Assembly (NCBI RefSeq): GCF_000003815.2
Contig: NC_049990.1
Location: 21,338,321 to 21,402,320, forward strand
DNA from: Branchiostoma floridae
Lineage: Eukaryota; Chordata; Leptocardii; Amphioxiformes; Branchiostomatidae
DNA length: 64,000 nucleotides
Direction of reading: 5' to 3'
Part shown: piece by piece, positions 12,037 through 23,800 of the stretch
How the letters are laid out: each line of letters begins with the position of its first letter
Position numbering within the stretch: position 1 is the stretch's first letter
Made by a program: the position numbers and the translations under genes
Notes under the pieces: generated by a model
Told to the model about the DNA's origin: nothing
The model's input: the letters and a program-made list of their open reading frames with translations, nothing else
The model's database searches: none

Positions 12037-12399
12037 TTCAAAGCAGAGACTCGAAAGAAGTCTCTTTAGAAAGATTTGTTGAATTTATTTTTAGAACATA
12101 TTGTAAGTTGGAGTTCATTATAGCTAAGAAAAGTCAAAAGATTTTTAAAAATTTTGGAAATGGGGAACACTACACTACAGAACGATTTTGTTTATTAGGG
12201 AAACTCGTTTGCAAACTGTTCTGGAATATAAATTAGATTTTTGTATTTAGATTATCTATTCCAAATGTTTTCTTCTGTTTACTGTAATATTTTTTTAATA
12301 CAATAAAAAAGAAGGAAAACTACGAACTAAAATTTACTAAATCGAATCTGTGTACGTGTCTGGTGGTCTAACTATATAAACTTTTACACTCCCAATGAA

Positions 12400-13400
12400 A
12401 TAAGTAGAGTGACTTTTTTATTCAATAATTCGTCAAGTTTCTCTGGGACTTGTGATCTATCCAAACAGGGTATAGCAAGAGGAAACATCCTCCAGTTGAG
12501 AAATACATCTTCTACCGCTGGGAAAATGTTCATCACTTGAGCGGGACCAAGAGGAACAATATTGGTGCTTGTTGCCATAAAGTTGTTCAATGCAAAGGCC
12601 ACAAAGTAAACCGCAGTTTGCCTGTCACAACGGAAATTTTTTACATAAGCATTTGTTACTACTCGGGGATTAGGGGCTGGGAAAATGTGCCCTACATAAG
12701 AGGGACAATGTGGGCGTCTTTTGCAAAAGCCGGGCTGTACAATCACGTTAGATAAGGTTTGTTTGCAGGAATGAACATTTTCGACATAAACAATTGTTAA
12801 ATGTTACTACTGGGGGATTTAGGGCTGGGAAAATTTGCCATACATGAGAGGGACAATATAGTCGTCTGTTGCAAAAGCCAGAGCTGTGTTAAAACAAAAG
12901 TCAATTTAGATAAGATTTGTTTGCAGGAATGAACATTTTCCACGTAAACACTTGAGAAATGGTAACTACTCCGGGATTAGATCTGGGAAAATTTGCCATA
13001 GTTGAGAGGGACCAAGAGGGACAATTTTGGCGTCTATTGCAAAAGCCAAAGCCGTATTAAAACAAAAGTCAATTTAGAAACGGTTTGTTTGCAGGAATGA
13101 ACATTTTGCACGTAAACACTTGAGAAATATTACTACTGGGGGATCAGGGGCTGGGAAAATGTGCCCTACATAATCTATATGAGAGGGACAATTTGGGCGT
13201 CTGTTACAAAAGCCAGAGCCGTATTAAAACAAAAGTCAATTTAGATAAGGTTTGTTTGCAGGAATGAACATTTTCCACGTAAACACTTGAGAAATGGTAA
13301 CTACTCCGGGATTAGATCTGGGAAAATTTGCCATAGTTGAGAGGGACCAAGAGGGACAATTTTGGCGTCTGTTGCAAAAGCCAAAGCCGTAAAGTCGCTA
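12400..13400. repeat. ~160-bp minisatellite, five to six diverged units
   Basis: The core CTGGGAAAAT(G/T)TGCC...GAGAGGGAC...AATTTTGGCGTCTGTTGCAAAAGCC recurs near 12520 (divergent), 12680, 12830, 12985, 13150 and 13320. Copies are linked by GTTTGTTTGCAGGAATGAAC. Units are diverged, so the array is not very recent. Minus-strand open frames across it (up to 120 codons) come from the repeated unit. Confidence 0.8.
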
Positions 13401-14097
13401 ATGGTACACCGGTAAAACCTTAAAAAGTAATAGTAAGCTCTGTTTGTAAAGAGCCTTTGAAGTGAGATTAGGTAACGGCGTATCAGCAACAATTTTTTAA
13501 AGATGATAAAAAAAATCAAGTTCAGGAAAAATATACCACATTTATGGATTCAAGTACGACCTGACCAGCGAATTATGCGAAGTGCACAAGTTGGTACAGG
13601 ATAATAATACAGCCCGTCCGTCTCTGGTTGGAAAGCACTTATATATAATAAGCACATGCGTTGTGACATCACATGTTGACCTTTGACCTCCTGGGAAAGT
13701 GCTCCCGTGTTTTCATCAGAACGCCTTAATGGTTCGGAGTTTCTGAGTCTTTTTAAAGCCCAATCGCCTGCTTTATAGTCATTTATCCTCAATCGCCTGC
13801 TTTATAGTCATTTATCCTAACTGAAATTAAATGCCCAACGCATTTGGTTTACTTCTATGCAAAGAGATATGGAGTACAATGAATTCATAATATCCACTAC
13901 TACATTGAATAACGTAAATAACAGGCTCTACAAATCGTCATCCATTAGTTGACTAGTAGACATGTCAAAATGACAACCAAAAATACGGTCGGATGAAATT
14001 AGAGTAGATACTGGTACTAGAGCATCAGAATCCTTTCACCTTACAACCGGACTGGAATAAAAGCTGTATGCATATCATATGGATAGGGCTAGTCTGT
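13401..14097. repeat. Intergenic; holds a perfect 29-bp tandem pair (13761-13818)
   Basis: The unit beginning CAATCGCCTGCTTTATAGTC occurs twice head-to-tail at 13761-13818. No gene or RNA seen in the rest. Confidence 0.6.
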
Positions 14098-14512
14098 TAA
14101 GTCTTCTTTCTGCACTTGTATATATGCCCAAAACATATTGAAGACGAATTTCACTTTATAATGGAATGTTCCAGATACGCTAGTTTACGTAATGAATTAT
14201 TCATATTTCTCGAATCAAGTACAACAGAATTCAAGAGACTCGATACTACAGACAGATTTGTATATATCTTTAGATGTCAGAACTCCCATAATGCAAAAAT
14301 AGGCAAATAGATCAAGGATTGCTCTGCTATTAGAAAGAATGCCGTAACTAATGATTAGCCTACTCCATTGCAATACTATATCAAGGAATTACTAGTATGT
14401 TAGCCCTTATTGTTATGTTTAAGCTTTATTCTATACCTCTATTTTGTACTTTGTGTAATAGTTGTTGCCATACATTGTATCATGTGCAATTGTCGTGCAA
14501 TAAAGTTCTATA
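14098..14512 (+). mobile_element. 5'-truncated LINE: RT C-terminus and 3' tail
   Basis: The plus frame from 14116 reads MYICPKHIEDEFHFIMECSR, then YASLRNELF, the common C...E-D-E-x-H-F...C-x-x-Y-x-x-L-R motif at the end of LINE ORF2. A stop at about 14308 is followed by a 3'UTR ending GTCGTGCAATAAAG. The tail matches the minus-strand tails at 4943-5020 and 6990-7072. Confidence 0.8.
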
Positions 14513-16694
14513 TGTATACCATTGTTTATGTGCATGTTCAGCCGAGACGCGGTCACTGAAGAACTCGATAACACGATATTCTCGCGTTCGCCGCGACACG
14601 ATATGACCCCGCTGCATGGGTTGTGCAACGAAAACCTCAGACCTGCATAATCTCTCACATCATACAGGTTTTGCACATTAAAATCATGCAGATATTTCGC
14701 GCATTGCAAAGTGACAACGAGCGTTGTGTCCTTCGTAACATTGCGTCTTTTGGTGAGTTAATTTGTGCTGGTCTTCTTCACACAGCACAGTTCACCCAAT
14801 AAGTGACATTCTAGTGTTAGCCTTTAGACTAAAGTAGTCGCTTACGATACTGTTTACCATTGTTTGTCTGTAATTTTTGTCACTTGCAATTAACCCTTGG
14901 GCAAGAACTTGCAATAAACGAATCATCAAACCCAGAAAAATGTACACTCATGTACACATGATGGGGGCAAGAACGTTTCCAAAAACAACAACGAAACAAA
15001 CGAGGAAACAAACAAGCAAAGGGACACGTTCTGAAGTATCTGTAGTCCGTAGGTCTCCATTTGTCAATAGTAGCTTGATACATGTGCTGTCGAGGTATGC
15101 CCTCAGAATATTCAGAATCTTTATTACTTGTGATCTGCATAATATTAGTCAGTTTATATTCAATCGACGCATGCACGTTCCATGTATCGGTGCCATTGTT
15201 GTGATTTGTCGTTATAGCAGTACTTTGGTACTAGACTGATAGAAAGGATCTATTATTTGTGTGATTTATCCGAGGGGAAAAGTAGGCAAGGTCACAAACC
15301 AATATTCTTCCAAAATGCTAAAAAGGCCGAAACACTTCAAGGATAGCAGAGTGCCCGGACTGGGGATGCAGTATAAGATGTGTTTATATTGAGGTTGCGG
15401 AACACAGTGTTTTTCCGCGATCAATGACGTAAAAAAAGTAGTGCATCGGAAATCTGGAAGCGCCTGTAAACACTGTAGCGTGAAAGACAGCAGGGCATGA
15501 ACTATGGTAGTATAATGGGTCGACTTTCAGATCGTATGTATACGATCATGATGTTTGCCCAGTTCGTTGTCTCAATGCAAAGCAGGCTGGCTACTGAATC
15601 GGCTGCAGTTCCGCATGGCCCCGCATGGCTGCACTTAAAAGGGGGCATAAAAAAGTTTCGAAACCATAACAATTTTGTTTTTTAATTATTTTGGTACGTT
15701 TTACCCACGACTTCAACATGTTAGTTTGTCGTGCTTGAAAACTGCACCCTATTATAAGTTTATCCGCGTCGATGCCGGTCACCTCGTGGTCCTTAACAAT
15801 AGAAATCCCCATACTCGCGATCGGCCATAGGCCGAAAACTGTGTTCTGCTACCTTGATTACTAGTGCTATGGAGGCGAACAAGCTGCGACCGAGTGACAC
15901 AGTGTTTTTAAGTTCTGTGTGTTTCGTTGCCTTTTCAGTCCTGAATTTTTACATATTTTGTATGATATTCAAATAATGAAATCAAGGATTACAATAGGTC
16001 GCAGAGTGATCGCCGTCTCGCGGAATGGGGGCCTAAGTGACGTAATTTACATACCTTAAAAAAATTGTCCGTATGGCCACGCCACTGGTCAATCCAACAA
16101 CAGAATATAACCCGAACTTTACTACCCCGGATGGCAGAAACGTTACTGGGTCTCAACCACAAGTTAAAGTATAGTTTTTTTTCCCAAATGTCCGATGCGT
16201 CACTGAGTATATTTTTGTGACATAGGAGAAGACACGAGTGTTCTAACGGTGGATTATCCTCCACTGTTCCCACCAGTAACCCCAAACTGCACTCAAGTAC
16301 TGTCAGTGTTTTAAGAAGCTACATGAAGTGGCTATTGCATTACGTGCCACCTCGTCATGCCGCTCGTTTGTGTAACTTGGGTCCAAATTAGAAAATTGAC
16401 AAGACTGGCTTCATCATGATAAGGTATTGTTCTCTCTCATTCACTCACGCATGCATGGCATGCACACACACACACACACTTCCCTATCTTTGGCGACAGA
16501 GTAAAAACGAAAGCTCCAGTGCTCCAGTCAAAGATGCACAAAAACAACAAATCCATACATCTGCTTTGTTACAGGAAAAGATGGACTGCAATTCGTCCTA
16601 GAGTCTTCAGATGTCGCTCACAGCCTATTGACAGCAAACGTCTAACGCGTCACATGACGCAGTGGAGACTCATGGTTGGTTGACCTCCGAGTCA
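14513..16694. other. No gene seen upstream of gene 1
   Basis: About 2.2 kb with only short, motif-free open frames (up to 120 codons near 14877 on overlapping strands). The distal part contains the proximal promoter region of gene 1. No tRNA or transposon ends recognised. Confidence 0.35.
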
Positions 16695-16702
16695 TGACGT
16701 CA
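16695..16702 (+). promoter_or_regulatory. CRE-like site in the gene 1 promoter
   Basis: A perfect TGACGTCA octamer (the CREB/ATF site by established knowledge), 59 bp before the inferred 5'UTR donor at 16762. The two paralogues carry TGACGTC motifs at equivalent distances. No TATA box is obvious. Confidence 0.6.
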
Positions 16703-16761
16703 CAGCGCCCAGTTCTGATTTCGGCTAGTCGTGGTCGCAGACCTGTCACTTACTGACACTT
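16703..16761 (+). other. Gene 1 non-coding first exon (inferred)
   Basis: Sequence between the CRE and a strong donor, CTT|GTAAGTAAA (GT at 16762). The next acceptor, CATCTACAG (AG at 17778-17779), lies 24 bp before the start codon, implying a ~1-kb 5'UTR intron. Genes 2 and 3 have the same arrangement. The transcription start is not determined. Confidence 0.55.
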
Positions 16762-17803
16762 GTAAGTAAATTTATTCCTCGGATTTAATTTTATCTACTT
16801 AAATATATGCATCATATATATTACTTATAACTCGTTATGTTTTTCCACTGCTTAATTACGAACTGTTAATTGTTTTTTGAGATAAAACAGGGCGGCAAAC
16901 CAAAAGAGACAGAAGGTGTCTGGCTTTTTTTGTTGGTTGTCGGGTGGGAGGGGGGCTTTATGGGGCCACGTGCGTTTCACATTAAATTGTCAAAAATTGA
17001 AACGTCACAGGAAAATGAGAAATGATGCAAGATAGCTGTGTCTATGTTACAATGTCGCAGTGAAATTTAGTTTTGCCTTGGTGGTCAGTGGATGACAGCG
17101 AGTAAAATCAGGTCTTGTCTGCATATGGGTTTTGAACGTGACCATGGAAGAGACATACCACAAAAATACAGATACTCCACCTAGCCAATGGTAGATAACC
17201 ACACTAGTCTCTTCTCTTCGATCTAAGCATATAAACACTTACATTACATAAACACACAACATAAACAAATATATTTATGATAAGTAACAGCTACATATTA
17301 CTTATAAATATAATTTGACCAGAATGTGCAAGCAAATGTGGCCACAGGCACACACACACTCCATAGTGCCCCCCCCCCCTCAAATTCATAGTGCACCATA
17401 TGCAAATTTGTTGCAGTTTTTTGAAGGAAATTATTAGAATACATTCAGCTATTCGTCATTTTCAGTTTCTGCATTTTGCAAGTTGTTTATTTCAATATTC
17501 TATCAATTCCATCAATAATATTCATCGGGGAAAATATGATTTTTGAAATGCTATTTCATTTGCATATATGTTGAAGGTGCAGAGGATAATTGTTGCATAT
17601 TGTGGGAGACTGATGTTCTAGCTCTGATGGTTAATTGTGTATTTTTCAGCCACCCATATGCAGCAGATGCCCCATACTTCAAGAAACTGTAACGTTAACT
17701 GTTAACATGTATAAAGTTAATCATGCAGGGTGTATATTAGACATGTTCATGATATATCATTCTTGTTTATCATCTACAGATTAAGCTACCATTGAGCATC
17801 GCC

Positions 17804-17844
17804 ATGGCGACCCAGAGTTCGCCACCTCAAGATTATGAGCCTGG
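17804..17844 (+). CDS. Gene 1 coding exon 1
   Basis: Encodes MATQSSPPQDYEP plus two bases of a Gly codon. Donor GG|GTGAGT. The exon itself begins at 17780 after a 5'UTR acceptor. Confidence 0.9.
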
Positions 17845-20800
17845 GTGAGTATAAACATAAACATAAACATAAACATAAACTGTAATAGTAACATCTGCAG
17901 GCTTTTAGCCAGGCATGCGTCTAGGTGTCAATTGGACGCTCTGCTCTAAAAATGATAAGAAATTGGACGCACTAGCTTAGATGTACTGAACAGGTCCTTA
18001 CTAACTGCCTTACACTGGGCAGCAGATCCTCTCCGACAAGCATGAATTTGATGAAATTCTGATTGACAAGGGATGCCACTAGGTCAAAGTTGAAGACTAT
18101 GACCTCTCAGACAGTAATTTTGCCCCTCAGGATATCTCTTGAAATTTTCTTAAACCCGGACCCTTGAAAGGATGATACCCTGACCCTGATACTCATGTCT
18201 GTAGCGTTTGCTGTGTGGTGATGCTCAGTTACTAAGAAATTTGGACTCCCTATGATAAAATCCTAACTAAAAGCCTAAAGCGAATAGTTTCAGCAGTTTG
18301 GTATGTCAAGAGGCTTTTTTTTTTACACAACCACAGCTTTATTTACACCAATGTTTCAATAACCGTCTGTCACCTTCTTCAGGACTGGTTCACATTGCAC
18401 TACTCGAAGGGCTCGAAATGCCCACTTGAAAATGCAACCACATTTTATGCGCAACTTGATTTTAAACCCAGGTTGCACACTGAGCAACCTAAAATTTTGC
18501 CGTTGGAACACTGCTTTTTCCCCACCTACATGCATAAGCTTTTGTATTTATTTTTTGATAATATAAAACATATTACATAGTTACAGATAACTGGAAGAAA
18601 AGATAATGGATAAGTAGCTGATTTGAAGAAAGTAAAAATTTGAAAGTAGGGCAACCTGAAATGTTGATGGCGCAACCTGGCTTTTGACTCAGGTTGCCAC
18701 TTGGACAACCTGGCTGAAAAAGTATTTCGGGCCCTTTGAGGGCAATTCTGTTTATATTTAAATAGCAGAAATATTACTGAGGTACAATGTAAACCAGTCA
18801 CAATTGCCCTGAGGAAGATGACAAACGGTTAGCAAAACGTTAGTAAAGATAAACCTGTGGTTTTGTAAAAAGAGTCTCTTTACTTATAAACAGTAGCAAT
18901 CTGGCTTCAAATGCAGTGCTACATGGATGACAGATTGACATAAACAGCAAAGGCATTAAGCCCTACTTTTGTTAGGATTTTTCTCCAGGATCTAAAAGTT
19001 GCATAACCCCAAATCCTCAGACAACAGACTATATGTGTTATATCACAAACTCTGTTACATAAACTCTACTTGAACACAGTTCAGATTTTTACCTCTAGCT
19101 ATTGCACACTGTCACACATTACATAATGATATTATATACTAATACCTTGCTCCCAAAAGCTATATGATATATAGTGTTTTTCTTCTACAGTAAGCTGTTT
19201 GTTGGTGGGCTTGACTTTGGCACCTCGGAAGGTAAGCATTCCTCTCCCTTGATTGGTCCCTGCATGTTTACGGATATAAAAACTAGTGTATTGACTATTG
19301 TACTGAACTGTATGAAAAATAACATGCTGAGGTTCTTAACCCTAGTCAACAATTGCAGTAAGTTAGACATGTTAGATGTTTTGTTTTCCTGAACTGTGCT
19401 GATGTATATATGCTTTTTTAAAATGGAAATTGCTCAGTTTAAGCCCTCGTGATATGTGGTACGTCTACATGCTGCCTCAACTGCAAAATCATACTTAGCT
19501 GAGATACATGCAAATGTTTACACCCCTTTTCTTGTGTTGAGCAGCCTCATTAGAAGAGAAGTTCAGCCAGTTTGGGACGGTTACAGAATGCAAGATCATA
19601 ACGGACCGGGACACTGGAAGATCTCGGTAAGTCATCCACAACCTCATCAGTCAACAGGGAACGGTGCAGAATAAACACTTGGCTAATTACTATAAATTCA
19701 AGTTGATAATATTTTGTGTTACTGGTAGGAGAGAGTGAGGTTGTTGCAGCTTTTAGAATTTGTTTATAATCCTGCAGTACAGTAGTCATGCAAGGAAGAT
19801 GCTTAAACACACTTCTCCCTATCTAGTAAGCAGAACAATATTTTCCATGTGCTACCATCATGTGCAACGCCTATATCTGCATATGTTGGTCAATTATTTG
19901 TACATTATTCCAAACATGAGACTCACACAACTGTGCTGTTATCGATAATAGTACTGTTGTCTAGTTGTTGCCATACATTTGATGATGAGCAATAAAGATC
20001 CATCAGTGGTATCATGAATTTGCCATGGAGAGGTCGTCACAAAAGTAATACCACTGCAAAAGTTTCCAGATTTTAAGTACTAAGATCATGTTTCCATAAC
20101 TTAAGGTCATGTGTCCTAAGTGGTAAGTTGAAAATGAAGAAGATTTGGCTTGATTGTATTCCACAAGGTTTTATACATGTCTTGATTTCCTACAATAGGG
20201 GCTTTGGATTCATCAAATTCGACACCCCCGATGAAGCAGATGCTGCTCGAAACGCCATGCAGTTCCAGCAGCTTGACGGTCGGACGGTAAGTGGCTATCA
20301 CTACAGGACCTGTGTTTCACAATCTCTCGCTGTCAGGGGCTTTTGGGGCTTTCTCTCCCTTGCAGAAGGGCTGCAAAAGCTTGCTTTAGTTAGACTAGGC
20401 ATCTATCTCTGGGTCAGTTTCTAGACACACTCACTCATTAACTCAGTCACGGCCATGACAGCCAGCAGTGATGATTCTTGCCCATCTCTTCTTGCCCATT
20501 TTGCTCTTCCCTCTGCCTCCCTGATGAGCTGTTTAGTGCTTAGACCAGTCCACACCTTTATGTTGTCCAGCCACGTCTTCCTTGGTCTACCTCATTTCCT
20601 CTCTCTTGCTACCGTAGCTTGTAGTATGGTCTTAGCAAGAGAGTTGTGTTGGCATATGTGGCGGAACCTGTTCAGCTTCCGACACTTTACCGTTGACAGG
20701 AGTGGTTCCTGCTTGCCACATGCTGCAGTGATTGCACACATGCATTCATTGTAATAATAAAGTTGCAGGTTACCGCAGGTATCCGCAGGTGCAGGGTATC

Positions 20801-23800
20801 CGCAGGTGATTCAATTTGCAGCCTCTAAACAATGGGTTCCTATACAAAAAAGAGGAGAAAGCAACTGTTAGTAACTCAACTATCTGACGTTACTGGCACA
20901 CAAACATACCCTCATATGAAAGCCCGACATCTCAGCTATCCGAAAAACCACATTTCGGCATGAATCTAACGGCGAGAACTTCCGGGAAACTGAAAGATTG
21001 ACCCATGACCTCAAAACCGCACCACAACCCAGTGAGGAGGCCATGTGCTAGGACAAAAAAGTCCCAACTTTATACCCCCTAAAAACCACACAAACTCAGC
21101 TTTTTGGCCCTAATCACAAAGTTGAAACCCTCCCCTGTCACACCCACCTCAAAACTGCCAGGATTTCTACCCATTTGACCAGGAAAAAAATCTTGAAGTT
21201 TTAGGCCCTGAACTATAATCGACCACCATCAATTTGCATGGCGGATTGACCTGCGGATCCCCTTCACAGAGCCCAAGTTCAAAATTTTACAAAAAAAGTT
21301 TTATCATACAATGGAGACAGGGGTTGTTACATATTATCCTAAGTATGAAAGAATTTCAATGATTTATACTCCCCTGGGACTCACTTTTATTACAGGTATC
21401 ATGGCTGCCATCAGAGTCTGAAGGGGGGGGGGGGGGCAGGGCATATATACCAAGAGCTGTTTTCAAGAAACCTGGCATATGTAGGTCAAGAAATGCCAAA
21501 AGCTAGTCACTCTGACACACAGAGACTGCCTCTACAGTGACAGAGACCTGAAATTTGGTCATGAAGTGTTGTTTCAGAGGCTTTGTATGGACTTTCAGAA
21601 GGTGTGTGCTGGGCACTTAATAAAGTAGGTCAAAGCCAATTTCACCCCATGCACACACCACTTTCTTCATTTTTTGTTATGAAAATGGCACTGACAGACT
21701 CTGGTATGCTGTCATGATACCTGCCACATGCTAACATCATGCTAACATCCCAAAATAGTTAGCAAAACACAGGATAATGGGGCTTAGTAACACACCTCCT
21801 GTATCCATGAGCTCGACCGCTTTCGCGGCTCCTCCCCTGGGACGTTGCCAAATAACGTGGTTCTCGTCCAACCTAACTCTTTTGGACTATTCATAATTTA
21901 CTTTTGCAATTGCCAATAAAATGCAGGTCAAATGAAAGAGTGATAGACTCTAGAGTCCATCCTCCCTCTCAAGTCATTTTACACCAATGGCAATTTTCAT
22001 TGTAAGCAGTGCCCATTAGCACACCAGTGAACCCAAAACAGCTAAAATATAGGAAATTCTCAACAAATTTAGCATGGCATGTCCCCTGGGACCATATTTC
22101 ACACATATGGAGGTGTATTCAGCCCCAAAATAGCTAAAAAGGGGGAGGGCAGGGTGATACCTGGAACACTTCAGGGTATCCGCAGGTGATTCAATTTGCA
22201 GCCTCTAAACAATGGGTTCCTATACAAAAAAGAGGAGAAAGCAACTGTTAGTAACTCAACTATCTGACGTTACTGGCACACAAACATACCCTCATATGAA
22301 AGCCCGACATCTCAGCTATCCGAAAAACCACATTTCGGCATGAATCTAACGGCGAGAACTTCCGGGAAACTGAAAGATTGACCCATGACCTCAAAACCGC
22401 ACCACAACCCAGTGAGGAGGCCATGTGCTAGGACAAAAAAGTCCCAACTTTATACCCCCTAAAAACCACACAAACTCAGCTTTTTGGCCCTAATCACAAA
22501 GTTGAAACCCTCCCCTGTCACACCCACCTCAAAACTGCCAGGATTTCTACCCATTTGACCAGGAAAAAAATCTTGAAGTTTTAGGCCCTGAACTATAATC
22601 GACCACCATCAATTTGCATGGCGGATTGACCTGCGGATCCCCTATAAGTATGACAATGTTATTTTGCCAGGCATGTGATAGCCTTGGTCTTTGTTCACTG
22701 GAGTTTTTTATATCTTTCCAGATACGTGTGGACTATGCTAGTGCAAAGGTAAGACCCTGCTTGTACATTGGTCACCTGTACCTGTTGCAAAAAATATGCA
22801 GAAAATCCTTTGTTGTGTTTGCAGTTGGAATGCAGTTCAGATGTTACCCTCTGACTTCATTATATGGATGACATCCGCTTGCGAATCAGTTTTTCGTCCT
22901 TATCCACAAAAACAAAAGGTTTGCTACCATATTTTTAATGGCACACAGTAGGGCTGGGTATCGGTACAGCGTACCGGTACAAAACCGTTTTTTCTTATTG
23001 GACCGGTCCAGAAAAAACGGACCTGAAAAATTAGGTGGACCGGATGTTTGACCAATTACAAAATTAACAGATTATTTTATCAGGCATTCGCATGTTTTGG
23101 CGCTTGCAGGTGGAAGAAAATAACAAGAGTGAAGTAGAGTAGAGTTTTTAGTAATTTCTACCAAGTCTTACAGCCAATTGTACAGGTGCAGTTAGCGTTG
23201 TAGGATTTTAAAACGCCAGTGTGAGTCTAATACTCCACCAAATAGATCTCTTTGTAGTGAAATGGACCATTGGTATGAGTCAAACTGGATCACGTCCAGG
23301 TTCAGGTCTGGACCTGATCCTTTGGACCTGAACCGGACCTGAATTTTCTGTACCGGTACCCAGCCCTAGTACACAGTAGCTGCAAAAGAGCAAACACGAT
23401 ATGCATTGCAAAACAAAACAGTAGAAAATGGACACTAATGCTGTGAGGAAAGTCTTCCAAAATGAAACAAGATGTTAAAGAACAGAGAAAGACATAATTT
23501 ATTGTTTTGTGTATCATGCTTTGTCATTTGTTTAAAGAGGGTCTGCATGGGGGGTCCTGACAACGCTTTACGCTAAATTCAGGACGGTCGACAACGCTTT
23601 ACGTTAAATTCACGAAGGCAGGCAACGTTTTACGCTAAATTCAGACAGGCTGACAACGGTTTACGCTAAATTCTGGAAGGCTGGCAACACTCGACAGAGG
23701 CGGGGGCGTGCTCCGCAAGAAAGATTGAAATTTTGACTCCCTGAAACACTATTCCCTGCATTTTGAAGGGAAATTTTCGCTGGCAAACAAAGCTAAGTTA

